A stretch of DNA of 64,000 bases from Cladorrhinum sp. PSN259 (lineage: Eukaryota; Ascomycota; Sordariomycetes; Sordariales; Podosporaceae). Shown piece after piece: positions 23,049-35,465 of the stretch. The DNA is taken from positions 62,001 through 126,000 of the forward strand of contig MU867075.1 in the NCBI GenBank assembly GCA_033725935.1, written 5' to 3'. Position 1 is the first letter of the stretch, and each line of letters starts with the position of its first letter. The notes under the pieces are model-generated. The model was given only the letters and a program-made list of their open reading frames with translations. It was not told the origin of the DNA and made no database searches. Position numbers and translations under genes: made by a program.

Positions 23049-23931
23049 TCTTGCCCTTCTATCTCCCCGAAAGTCCGTGAAAAATCTTGTAGCTATATAA
23101 TAGAATGGCGAACCACCGTCAAAAGGCTGTGTATAGATGATTAAAGTTCCCTTTTTCACAAGATAGCTGTTAGTATGTTAAGGTATAGCAAGATTTTTAC
23201 AGTGGTCTCACTTGAGAAAAAGATACCACACCACGTTTGAGGTTGATACTCTGCACTCAAATTTAATGAGAAATGGGGCTTGATTGATAGCCCGGTGAGA
23301 TACATGAACGAGGGAAAGTAATTGAGACATCCTTCGGTAAACCACCTTGAATCTAGCCATAGACAGCGACAAGAACACAAGAAGCGAGCAACCGATGCTC
23401 AGCAGCACTTGGCACCAAGAAATGAAATTGCGAAAACAGAAAAATAAAAAATATCTCACATCATCTCTAGAAACTGGCTTCCCTTTCTCTTGTAGAGAAG
23501 TCGGTCTCGTTTGTCCTTTCTATCTGTGCTGTGTTTGTTCCCTTGACCAATTCCAAATCCCGACCACCGTTAATGAGATGAACCAAATAAAATCGCAAAA
23601 GAAAACAAAAACTCCTCCAGACCCATCGTTCTCTACCCTGCTGCTCCCTTTGAACCTGCTCTCCCTCGTGAATTTTGCTATGTCATTATTGAAATCCTCG
23701 ATCCTTGAAGAATTCTAGCCGTGCTTGGATCTCTTCCCCCTTTTTCACGCAGAAAAAAACACAAAAGCGCTTGGAAACCCATCCATGATGGACTTGCCGC
23801 TCGCTACAATGAAACACACCAATTGGAATCTTCGGATAACATTAACCAACTGAAAGAGAAAGAGTATCGAGCCCTCCAATCTCAGTCATTTCATTAGAGC
23901 ACGCCCCTCAACCCCCCCCCCAATTGAAGTT
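23049..23931. other. Convergent 3' spacer between TRM82 and the DnaJ gene
   Basis: 883 bp, A+T-richer than the genes, with a 10-C run at 23912-23921. No gene or structured RNA is recognised. Confidence 0.5.
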
Positions 23932-25373
23932 TTACTGAGAAGCGCACTGTACACGCTCGCCGTGGGGCTCATGATCCTCATCCTCGTCCATTGGCGCGTT
24001 GCCAAAGCCCGCCTTAGAGTTGTTGTCGGGGTCTTCAAGATCAGCAGGCTCCGTCATATTCTCGGAAGGTGGGGTGTTGACGAGCTCTGGTGAAGGAAGG
24101 AATTTCCTGAGACCCTCGAAGGCTGCGGGATCTGATGTCCAGTTCTTCTCGGGGAACTTGACATTGAACTGGATGTACATGTTGCCAAAGTCGTGGTGAC
24201 GGTACGATGGCATACCCTGACCACGGATCATCTTGACAGCGCCTAGACAACCAGTGTTAGCGGAGGATTCCAGGGTTTAGAAATAGAGACCTGAAACTTA
24301 CCAGGGGAAATGGCCTCGCCAGGGAGAATGTCTACACTCAACCACCTCTCGTCAAGGTGCTCAATAAAGATGGTACCACCAGCCAGAGCAGTGACAAGGT
24401 CTATATCGGCATGATAAAGAAGGTCGTCATCCTTGCGAGTAAACCTGGCATGTGGCTTCTGCTCGATCTGGAACACGACATCGCCGGCCAATATGCCGGG
24501 GGCTTGATCACCCTCGCCGCGGAACTCGACCTTGGTACCACTCTTAACGCCACGGTCAACGTGGACATGAAGCACCTTCCTGTCCACAATTGTCTTCTTG
24601 CCCATGCACTGCTTGCAACGGTCCTTTTCCTTAATAATCTCACCCTCACCCGAGCAGTCAGGGCACACAGTCTGGAAGCGCTGAATCATGGGGCCCATCT
24701 GTCTCATCATCGTCTTCGTACCGTGACCGTCGCAGCTGGCACACTTTCTGATGGCACCCTCCTTACCACCCAGACCACTGCACTTAGGGCAGATGATAGA
24801 GCGCTGAAGGGCCAGCTTGGAGATCTTTCCGCGGTAAATATCCTCAAGAGAGACATTGTGGACATGGTGAATCGTCTTGGCTTTCTGGGGTCCGCGAGAG
24901 TGACCACCCATACCGCCGCCGAACATGCCACCGAGGCCGCCGCCGAAGCCGCCGCCGCCGAAGAACTGAGCGAACAGGTCCTCGGCCGCCATACCACCAC
25001 CTGCACCGGCGCCTCCCTCGAGGCCGGCCTCGCCGAACTGGTCATAAACTTGGCGCTTTTGTGGGTCTGAGAGTATCTCATAGGCATGGGAAATCTCTTT
25101 GAACTTTTGCTCGGCAGCCGGGTTGTTGTGGTTCTTGTCTGTGAACGCAGGGTTAGTCGAGACAAGAACATGGACAAAAGTAAGAGAGACAAAACATACC
25201 AGGATGGTACTTCAGGGCGCCTGTCTTGTATGCCTTCTTGAGTTCCTGCTCTGTTGCATTGGGCGAAACCTGTGAACCAACGTGTTAGACTTCCCCAATT
25301 CTTAATCATCAACCCAATAATTTCGCGGGGTCCTTACGCCAAGAACTTCATAGTACTTTGTCTCCTTCACCAT
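23932..25373 (-). CDS. YDJ1: Type I DnaJ co-chaperone, Ydj1/Mas5 type
   Basis: Four exons (25373-25338, 25269-25200, 25138-24302, 24242-23932) give 417 residues, close to yeast Ydj1. Features in order: J domain with HPD at 34-36 (an intron splits the Asp codon), Gly-rich G/F region, four CxxCxGxG-type zinc repeats (CPKCSGLG, CASCDGHG, CPDCSGEG, CKQCMGKK), substrate-binding domains, and a C-terminal CASQ box for farnesylation, identical to that of Ydj1. It partners cytosolic Hsp70 in folding and organelle import (family knowledge). The very short first exon (12 codons) is set by the MVKETKYYEVLG start and a clean GTAAGG donor. I did not find a convincing heat-shock element upstream. Confidence 0.95.
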
Positions 25374-27578
25374 TTTGGCGGTTGTGTTTATGGGTTAAGG
25401 GTATGGAGGTGGGTATATTTGGATTATGACGAGCGACGTCTCTCGAAGCGGCTATCGTATGTTGATTTCGGAGTCCGTCGATGTGCCTTTGCACGTCTAA
25501 ATGGGTAACAAGCAGATTAGGCCGTGCTGAGAGAAAGTTGAAAGTCAGCAAGGGACAACGATGTCTAGGTTGGGTACAATCAAAGAGGAGGCGGACTCTG
25601 AGTTGTCTTGTGGAAGGGGGGGACTCCAGAAGTACCGGGGGGAGGTTTCCTGAGGCTGTGCAAAAATACGCCCAATAATCTGCCAGAGAGTATCTAATGC
25701 AGGTCGGGAGTTTTGAAAAGAAGTAAAAAGAGTGAACTCAAAGTGTCACCTACCTGTACGTGAAGGAAGGTACCTTTAATAATTGCGCGCGCAGATGCGC
25801 AGAGTTGAAGCCTTTTCTTTTTTTCTTCGGTGACCGGAAACTTGAGGCGGTATCGGAGGGGTGGGAAACGAGGAGGGGAGGCAGTTGATTTGTTCTGCGC
25901 AATGTAAGAAAAAAAGATATGGATTTCTAAAGCCAGACAGGGCTTCGTCCAAAAGATTCTCTGGGAACTTGCTTATAAAAACTGGCAGGTGCAGTGGTTG
26001 CGCAGGAGGCTGAAATTCTCGGGATCCCAATCGAGTCGTTGCCTTCCCTCCACCTCTGCATTCAGCCCCTCCTAGATGGAATTCCATAGAAGACTCTAGA
26101 GTGTGGCTGGTGCTGTTAGCACAGTACGAAATTGTCAGCGGTAGGCAGCATGGTCCCTGCACAAGTTAGCGGGCTGCGGGATGTCTGACGTGCCAAGCCT
26201 CGAGTCTCTCTTTATCTAAATCTTATCTGAAAGCGGCCCGCTGGATGCCCATGGAAATCCAACTTGTTGGAGGGCCCGCCTCCATACAGACCCTTTGTGG
26301 CTAAAAGCCTGTACCAGGAATATCTTTCATACTTCAGAACATGGGGGGGAAATATTATGCTTTCTATCCTGTTTATGGAAAGCCTTGCCGCCATGTGCGC
26401 TCCCCCGTCCCGACGTGCAGCGGATTGCTAGCATATTCTCCAGGTTCCAGGTCCAAGTTTTGGGGAAATGTTCACTTTCAATTCCGACATGTCCGGGGAT
26501 GCATGACCCAACCGTCCCATTCTCCGACAGGAGGCAACTTGAGATTCTAAATATATACCAGGAGTTGAGATGAACAATTGAGGATGTTTCAACGTGCCCA
26601 TTTGACAAAGCAACATAATTTTAAGCTTACATTCTTGTACACATGCTCACCTCGTGTATCTGCAGTTTGTTCCACCTATCCACTGACACACATATCAGAT
26701 ATGTACACTGCATATCTGATATAAACCAAGCAGCAGATTCAGTACACATCACTGCCCCTGGATACGTCACATTGGGTATTATTGTACACAGACCACACAT
26801 ATTGTTGTAAGGCAACCAAACTGCGTTTGTCCAGCCACCATCTCACATACAAAGTACATCCATAACAACTAACCAAGCCCTCGTCCAATCGTACAAAAGC
26901 CATCATGAATCAAACGCATTGTTCTGTCCATTGATTCCATGTTTGTAATGCTTGTTCCCTGGTGTTTGCTGCTCCCAGCATGAGCGAAAATTGAAAAGGG
27001 GAACAGAAATAAGGGAAGCAGCCGCCGATATGCTAAAGAAGTTTCGCGTCAAATGATCCCTCCCACTCCATTTCCATTTCCGACAAACCCCACGCTATTT
27101 TGATGCACCAGAGTCTATGCGGTACACAACACCCAACAACAACAACAACAAAGTAACTAGTGGAATCAGATCCCTCCACCTCGTGCTCCTCTCCTGGAAC
27201 TCCCGCTTGACTGGAATTCAGACAACCAAACATATGATGAGTCGGATTTCGCAAGAAATGGGATATGGAAGAAAAAGTATGGAAACTGAGACTAACATGA
27301 TAAAGGAAAGGCGACGCTGTGCTGTCTAAAGTGCTTTTTAGTCTCCCTTGAAAACCAGAAAAAAATATACAGATTTTAGTACAGAGCGATATCCACTCGC
27401 TGGTATTTCTCGCTCTCATGCTGCTCGATAGCGAACCATCCTAATGCCTGAAAATACCCAAAGCATCATCATTCTGGCAGAGCCTTCGGCTCTTATGCTT
27501 CATGCTCGATCCATGTAATTCCAGAAGGCCAAGACCGGGCCTGCTTTCATAAGACGCATACCTTAACTCATACTCATC
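25374..27578. other. Spacer: DnaJ promoter side and 3' side of Snt2-type gene
   Basis: 2.2 kb without a supportable gene. Contains a paired-palindrome inverted repeat at 26692-26722, a CAA run (27134-27151) and A+T-rich sequence. The Snt2-type 3' UTR presumably occupies the right end. Confidence 0.5.
26692..26722. repeat. 12-bp perfect inverted repeat with 7-nt loop; each arm near-palindromic
   Basis: Arm ATATCAGATATG (26692-26703) and its exact reverse complement CATATCTGATAT (26711-26722) flank TACACTG. Each arm itself contains a palindrome (ATATC-A-GATAT and ATATC-T-GATAT). It lies in non-coding DNA about 0.9 kb past the Snt2-type stop codon. It could form a hairpin or bind a dimeric factor; it could also be chance in A+T-rich DNA. 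Confidence 0.8.
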
Positions 27579-30500
27579 CTATGAAAGTAGATGACGAATT
27601 GATGGACTGGCACTAGCAGCCGGTCGTTCCTCCCTTGTCTGGGGCTGCGGTGGGGGAGGGGCGTAGCCTTGGTCATGAAGTGGTGGAGGGCTGCTATGAT
27701 GCGGCGGCCCATGATGGTTCCACTGCCTAAGATAACTGAGTTCTGGACTGTGAGCAACAGGAGGGATGATATGGTGATGCCGCAGATCACCACCTCTGTG
27801 TTCGTGACCGTGGCTGTGACTATGGTGCCCGTGGTAGGAGCCCCCGTTGGATGGAGGTAGAGTATGTGGCCCGCTGGATCTCCGCGGGGATGGCGGCATT
27901 CCATTGACATAAGGCTGTGAAATATGCCCATTATGTGGAGGTGGTGGCGGTTGATGCGGCATGTTGGAGATCGATGGTGGCCTTAGATGATTAGGCGGAG
28001 CTAGACCCGACATGACAGGCGGCGGAGATGATAGGCCGCCATTGATATCCCGAGGAGGTTGTAATGGAGTTGGAATATGGGTTGGTGTCTGACGCTGCCA
28101 TTCGTATGGTCGAGTTGCCGGCGCATATGAAGGTGGGGGATGAGAATGGACGGATGGGCCTCTCGGTGCAATCGTCAGGGGTAGCAGAGGCGGTTGGACT
28201 GGTGGGGCTTCAAGATGTGTTACAGGTGAGAGCATCGGGGGAGGTCCAGGCAAGGGCGCCTGAAGAGCAGGTGGGTGGATCGGAGGTGGTGGTCCCGAGA
28301 TTGTATGCATCTGTGGTGACCAGCCGTATGAACCTCGACTATCTTGTCTGTGCTCACTAGGGTGAAGTAGTGGTGGCGGCTGTGAGTCCTGGCGGAATGG
28401 CTCAACAGAAGACGACCGTTCTTTCTTAAAGTGTGGGTAGGGATTAGGACGCCTTCCTTCCTTCTTGCACTTATGACACTGGAAGCTCCGCTGGTCCACA
28501 AACTTGCGAGCCTCGGAAAGGATGTTGTCAGCATTCCCGTTGACGAGCTCACGTTCTTGCGCCTCATCGATTGGATGCCATTTCGGGCTGGTGTCGACAT
28601 TGCAAGTTAGGCAGATCTTGGCGAATGATTGGACACCATTTGGCAGGTGATGGTCGTGATCACCATTGACCGATGCGACCAGCGAGGCTCGTCGATTGGG
28701 CTGCGCAGCTGGCGTCATCGGTGATGTTGAGTTCTTGGAAGCAACCGTGATCTGATTCGCTTTCCTGGCACAACCAGTCAAGGCGAGATCGGCTTGCTTG
28801 AAATTCTGGACATAGAACTGCAACGCACTGAGGCCGCTCTCAGCCACGATTTCATGCATAGGGTGCACCGTAGTCTTTGTGGGCACGTGCTCCTTGCACC
28901 AGAGAGCAGCGGTCATGATGCCGCTCTCGCCGTTAACTGTGACAATGTTGTGCTGTTCACGACGAGAGCCCTTGACTGGCGTGACTTCGAAACCCAAGAC
29001 ATATCCAGCTTGGTGACCACACTCAACATGGACCGGAGCTCGGCATTGGTGACAGTAAACGCAAGCTCCTCCTTCCTTCTTGCAAGCTTTACAAACTTCT
29101 GCAAACTTCGTCCTCGGAATGAGTGGGATCCCTTCGCTGGGTCCAAGTGCCTTTGCGTTGCCAAACTTGATTTCAGGCGTCCATACCGCACAAGTGACAT
29201 GCACCCAGTTGTTGTCCGCCGTCCGCTTTAGAGGCTCCCGGGGATTGATAGGGCGGTTCATTTCCTCTTGTTTTTTGCGGTAATACTCTGCAGCCTTCTG
29301 GGCATTCTCGCGCTCTACCCGCTCCCGTTCGCGCTCCTTTTCATTCTTCTTCTTATGAGAGGCCTTTGGAGGCTCGACAAAGTCATGCTCGGTATACTCA
29401 ACCGGGCAAAGGACGCACTTGTAGGCCTACCGAGTACGTTTTGGGTTAGTATCTAGCTGCACAAGCATATCACGGGTAGAAAGCCAACTTACAATAGCGA
29501 CTTGTGGGTTCTTGTCATTCAGACACATGTCGCAAGTCCATTTACCCGGACCCCGGTTATCGAGGATGCCGTAGCAGCTTCTGTGCACTGTTAAGCGGCA
29601 TTCCTTGCATGAAAGGTGCTGATAGCCAGTTGGTTCCATCTCCCGGCAGATGGCACAGGGTAATGTGCGCGGCTTGGGGATCTCGGGAGCAGGTGGTGGA
29701 AGCTTCTCCTTCTTTTTGGGGATGACGACATTCACAACGCTGCCTGCCTCCGAGGCCGATTGATCCGCATCCTTGTCGGGCAAGCCCTTGAGCTTCTTTC
29801 GAGGTGGCTCCTGGGCCGCGGGGTGGGTGTTTGACGACTTTGCTGGGCTTGCACTAGCTGCTGCCGGATCAGGGGTGCTGTATCGAATATTGTTCACCAT
29901 TTCATCAGCTGCAAGTAACTCCTTGTACAACTCCACGTCCACATTTTTCTTCCATCCACGGCCTCCCGTTTGAGCGACCTTCTTTGCGACCTCCTCAATG
30001 TCTTCCCACTGAATGGCATATCGGCGCCAAAGTTCCGCACATCTTCGGCAAAGTGCCTGGATGTACTGCTCTTTCTTGTCTTTGGGGTTTTTCCCGCTGA
30101 TTTCAGTGACAGCTGAGACTACCACTTGTGGGGCCCGTCGCCATTGACGCGAGTTCTTGGTGCCGCAGAACTTGCACATAAATCCCTTTTTTCGTTCTTT
30201 GGCCTTTTCCGTGTCGAATGCTGAATCGTCATAGGGATCTGCAACGTCATCTGCCAGCTTATTCGCGGCAGCCTCGGCTTTCTTGGCGTCCTTTTTGCCC
30301 TTGCGGCCAGAGAAGTTACCCCAAACCTGCTTGCCGCGATCTGTCTTCTTCCAAGTATAATAAAATCGAGTAACGGTTGCCGGCTTCAGCTTGCAGTGCT
30401 TCATCACCAAATGCAGTTCTGAGCCGAACTTTGACACACCTTCCTCGAACTTCTTCAATTCGGCGGAGGTAAGCTCGGGCTCTTTGAAGGCCTCTTTCGG

Positions 30501-33140
30501 GACCTTGGGGAGCTCCTTTAGTGCTGCCTCTGCATTGAAATTGTGGTCAAACAGAAGATCTCTTCCGACATCCTGCAGGTTGGTCGATTGTGGAGGCAGC
30601 CCGAGCGAGACAGCCATTGACCGTACAGTGGTCATGTAATCATCGATGTCCTTGTCTGAGACGTCGAGACCACAATCCTTGGGTGGCTTGAATAATAAAG
30701 TAACTGTGTCATCGCCACCACGCTGGACGAAGTCTTTGGGCTCGTCCTGGATCCATTTGGGACGCTTTTCCTTCTCCTGGCGCTCCTTCTCCAGGGCGGC
30801 TAACTCAGCCTTGGTGTACTTGTTGCCTTTGCCCTTTTTGAAATCGAGAGGCTTGACATACTGCACGGGACGGCCAGGCCACGGTGTGACGACAGCCTGA
30901 TGTTTCATCCCAAGTCTGGTGCTAGCACGGGGAAAGATTCGGTCGTCCAAGTCCAGGGCATCCTCTACCTTGCAATGCATGCCCAAATATCGGTAAGGCC
31001 AGAGACTGGCATGGTAGATTTGCTCGGGGGTTGGCGGCTGGTGGGCGTCGGATGCTGGACTCGTGCGGCTGGTGCGTCCCGTATGGATGTCACACCCGCC
31101 CATCTCCTCGTCCTCATCGTCGACACCCTCCTCTTCATCGCCGTCAATGTTAGAGCCGGCGTGTTTCGGGGTGTCGCGCCCTTCAAGCTTCCGTTCGTGA
31201 GCACGGCTGCAAGCTGCACAGGACCATGCAAAGCCACGGCTTGGTTTCTTCAGCAGGGGTGGCTTGACACAGTTCATGTGGTAGGTGTTTTGGCACACGG
31301 CGCAATCCACCGAATCGTTGCTGTTGGATGTGTCAGCGTAGTGCCCCACTTAAAATTTGCTTGGCTCGGGCCAATTGGACGCAATTGGACGCACTAAGAC
31401 CCCGTCACCACATTCGGTTCTTTGGGTCCGCAGCCAGGGGGTGGGGTGGGGGTGGGTAGGTGCAGGTGGTGGCCAGGGGCGTGCACATGGGAAGAAGGCT
31501 CGGTTGTACCGCCGCCGCTGTTCAACACTTACTTTGCGCAATATGTGGTGCATCGCTTGCAGGTTTTGACTGCACTGGTTAGTTCCTTACCGCGTCCTTG
31601 CTCCGTCAGAACATATTTCCAGTGCTCGTCCAAGACCTTCTTGACATGCTCCGGCACGTTGATCACCTGGCTCGTTGGGATCACCTCGTAATTCTTCTGG
31701 ATATAACGATCATAGAGTTTCTCAAACCAGAAGCAATCGGGCGAGCGCTTGTACGCAGCCAGGTCGGCGATGTCGGCCTTGTGACGAATTTGACACTTGC
31801 CGCGCAGCGACGTCAAAGGACTAATGTCCGAGTGCATCGTGGCGAAAATCATGCGGGTGTCTTGAACTTTGCGCCCAATATCCTTTGGACGGTAATACCA
31901 ATTGACGCGTATCGCGTCCACTGGGTTGTTGGCGTCGTTTTTTTGGTGAAGAAACTCCATGATGCGACCCAGGTAGTAGGGCTCGCCAGGCGGCTCACAC
32001 ACCAGATAGACATGATCTGCAGTCATTGTGTCAGAGACAGAAATACCAAAGCAAAGAAATGCCAATGAAAAAAGTAAAACACTTACCTTCAACTGCAAAA
32101 ACCGTACCATCGTCGGCAATCATCCTGCCATCCTGGGGATGGCTCTTGCAGTTCTCAAAGGTCACCATGTTAGTTTCTCCCAAGCCGGTGCGAGACGTGG
32201 CACTATTTCCGCCATTTTGGGCACCCGGTCCATGTCGCTTTTGAGCCGTCGATGATAGTGATGATGTCCCATTCGCATTTGATGAGGATGTCGCCGGGGT
32301 CTGACTTCCACTGGTGACCGATGAGACTTCTGCTGTGGCGGCGGCAGCGGCAGCTAATGATGCTGCTTTTCGCTTTTTGCCCTTGGTGGTGGTCCCGTGG
32401 GTGGTGGGGGTACCATTTGTACTGTGAGCAGTACTATTGGCGGAAGCTGACGCTGGCACCGTTGATGAGGCGTGATTCTGGGTGTGATGGTTTGGGTGAG
32501 AAGCCGACTCCTTGACGTGGATTTGAGAAGCGGCATTTTGCCTGGTGCTCTCATCTGGAAGTGGTTTCCGTGACGATCCATTCACGGAACGCGGGGCCCC
32601 GATGTGAGAAGTCCTCGGCGGTGATGTGGTTGGTGAAGTAGATGATACAGCTGGTTGCCGAGATGAGGAGGCCTTCTTGGAATCCTGATCCTTTCGTTCC
32701 GGGTAATTATCAAAAATTTCCATGTCGATGTCCCTGTCTTCGGCGTAGTTGGGGCGCGCTGCACCGTTGCGATTTCGAGATCGCGTGCCGTAGGGGGACG
32801 CCTTGTCACCAGCTGCCGCGGAGGTGCCGGTGGTGGTGGTGGACGACTTCTCCATGGCATGGGAATGGTTTTTGATGGTGGGGGATGGGGAAGAAGAGGA
32901 AGAAGAGGGAGAAGGTTGCGTTGGGTCGTCAGCCATGCGAGGTGGAAGTGTAGTGGAGGAAGGGGAGGAAGAGGGTATGGGGCCCAAATTGGTATTAGAG
33001 TTGGCCGACGGCCTGGTTGAGCTTGTCACTCCCGCGCCGTCCTTGGCAGCAGAAATGCGACTGGCCAAACTGCCAGCAGAACTGGCAGATCCGGCAGCGA
33101 CAGCAGCGACAGCAACGGCACCACCAGCAGAATCGGTCAT
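27579..33140 (-). CDS. SNT2: Snt2-type chromatin reader (BAH-PHD-SANT-GATA finger-PHD-ePHD)
   Basis: Four exons (33140-32087, 32016-31533, 31320-29493, 29426-27579) join in frame and give 1,737 residues. Order: disordered Ser/Thr-rich N-terminus (1-340), BAH domain (about 350-490, DHVYLVCEPPGEPYYLGRI), PHD finger spanning a splice (CKRC...CAVC...HMNC...CAAC), ELM2-like and SANT regions (about 700-850), GATA-like finger (CKFCGTKNSRQWRRAP...LCRRC), PHD 2 (CAICREMEP...CDMC), extended PHD (WVHVTCAVWTPEIKFGN...CYHC-like... LWCKEHVP) and a 430-residue Pro/His-rich tail. Yeast Snt2 works with Ecm5 and Rpd3; the filamentous-fungal orthologue belongs to a complex with a KDM5-type demethylase and Rpd3 and affects secondary metabolism (established knowledge). 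The 212-bp second intron is the longest here and sits inside the first PHD. Confidence 0.92.
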
Positions 33141-35388
33141 AATGAGAAACAAAAAAAGCCAAGCGCTGAGAAACCTGAGACGGGTTATGCCGTCGTGGCC
33201 TTGTCAGCAATATAGAAGGCTTTCACCGTTGCCGGCACTGGTGCCAAAGTAGGGCAACGAATGTAAACAGTGATGCGACTCGCGAAACCAGCTGATGACA
33301 TGAGTGAATGGGGGAGAAAGCGTAGGGAGAAGGGGAGCAGTGGGCCAGGTGATGGTCCATAAGGTGAGACGGGGAGAGGGTAAACAGGTTCCCAAGCCCA
33401 GGCGCGAGCAAGACAAAAAAACGTCAACCCCCCTGGCGTGCAGTCAAGTCGTCCTCGACCAGGGTGAGGACACTTGAGGGAGAGTCACAGATTTTGAGAG
33501 ATGGGGCAATTTCTGGATGTCGAAGTTTGTTGGTGGGTGATATATACGGATTAAAGGAGGGATGAGATTTGAGGGTCCGGTCAACGACTTTGGGGAGAGG
33601 TCCGGAGTGGCGGGTCACGGTCTCGATATGGATGGATTCGATGATAATTCGGTAAACGGGGGCGAGTGGGTTGAAAGGGAGCGGGTGGGTGAGTATGATG
33701 AACCCTCTCCGATCACATGGAGAACGCCTCCCAGGTCTAAGGGTCGCGATGGGAAGATGGAAGAGGAGGAAAAATGACAGGGAGTGAGAGATATGTGGGC
33801 AAAGGAGTAAGTAATGGGTAATAATGGAGACAACGGGCGAAGAAGCGTCAAATCCAATCCCATGCAGCAAATGAACAAATGGCCCATGGCCCATGGGCAA
33901 GGCAAGCAAGGTACAGGCCGTTCTACACATCCGGCCCCGGCTCACCTCACTCGTGCATTCTGTAATGGGCAAGGCGGCGCCATAAAAGAGACATGCCCCC
34001 CTCGTAGACCCTGCAAGCCCCAGAGGACAAGACTTTCCATCAAACCTTCGAAGGCAGAAAAAAAGGCGGCAAAAGCAACGCTGAGCAGCACAGTGAAAAG
34101 AGGAACAGAGCCACAGATGGCACAGAACCGAACAGCGAGTGGCCGACCACACACCCACACACGCCTCCGGATGGGGTGGGTCCACCTCTGGCGCACTGTG
34201 GAGCCACGAGGTAGATATCGCGTACTGCAGGGATTTGCATTCCCGCATCGTCCAGATTCCAACGTCGGCAAAACCACCAATGGTAGCCACAACACGGTAC
34301 TTGCGGGATACCTTGCCCTGCCTCTTGCCTCTCTCCAACATCCATCCCTCCCGTCCACCGTCAACCTCACTTTCTGGGGACGCATTCTCATCCGATCCTA
34401 TTTATCGCGCTCGGCCGTCGTTGACGACCCAGGACGTCCTACGGGAATGAACACTTCTAAGGCAGCGATTTGGCAATGTGGGAAATCCACAAGTCGAGGG
34501 CAACCCACCTCATGTGTGGAGAAAGAAAGAGGAAGGTAAAATAGACAGGATGATGATGAAAAGATACGGCAACTGGACGATACCTACTGGGAAGAACTTA
34601 TAGTTTCCGGGCTTCTTTCGGCCGTCTTTTGGTCACCAACAAATCCTCATCCATTAGATGGGAGTCTGCGATCCTTTCCACATGGCCTGAGTCAAGATTG
34701 GGCGAGCAAGTAGTTGGAAGAACGCAGATGAGGTTAAGGTGCGTGCAGGCGAAACCGCCTAATAGATTTTAATCGAATGAGAGAGACCATGAGCGAATGG
34801 GAGTTCGAACCGCACACTGTATCATGTAATTATGGTACCTCTTCCTTCCGTATTGATGTATTATTTCCATGTTTGTACTAGAACGGCAAGCAAGGCACGA
34901 GAGCCACCACCCCCGATCTGGACAGAGCTGATCCTTCCCTCTCCTCATTCGTCCTGCCGGTCAGGCTATTTTTTAGCTGATTTGCATAACAGTTGCAAAC
35001 TGGTTGTCCTGACTTCCGGGGTTCAAACTGGACGACGACACACGTCGTCGTATTTGTGTTGTGTTTTCTTCACTCGATTCTTCAGCGCTACCACGAATTA
35101 CTGCGGAACTAATTCTCCACCGATGCAACCCCAACTTCCCGCCCCTCGACGACCGCGCATCATGATGTGTTTGTCTAGCGTTTTCTTGCATCGCTTCGCA
35201 TTTATTATCCTCATTGTGAGAAGGCCGGGGGGGGGGGGGGGGGGGGCCCCAAAAACCGGGTTTTTATATTTCGTGTTTTTTAATAAATAGACGCCCAAGT
35301 TTTGATCCAGTACACCAGCCCGCAAAATAAATGTGCCAGCACTCGCCCGCCCCAACCCANNNNNNNNNNGGCCCCCCCCGCGGGGCCG

Positions 35389-35465
<77 letters not shown>

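Noticed and set aside
33424..34341. 305-codon open frame on the minus strand
   Set aside because: Cys/His/Pro-rich composition without domain resemblance, and a 241-codon frame overlaps it on the other strand. Likely chance frames in G+C-rich DNA.
33814..34539. 241-codon open frame on the plus strand
   Set aside because: Antisense partner of the frame above; no recognisable family, no splice support.
34800..34830. GTTCGAACC, similar to a tRNA B box
   Set aside because: No A box or cloverleaf can be formed upstream; the stem around it does not pair.
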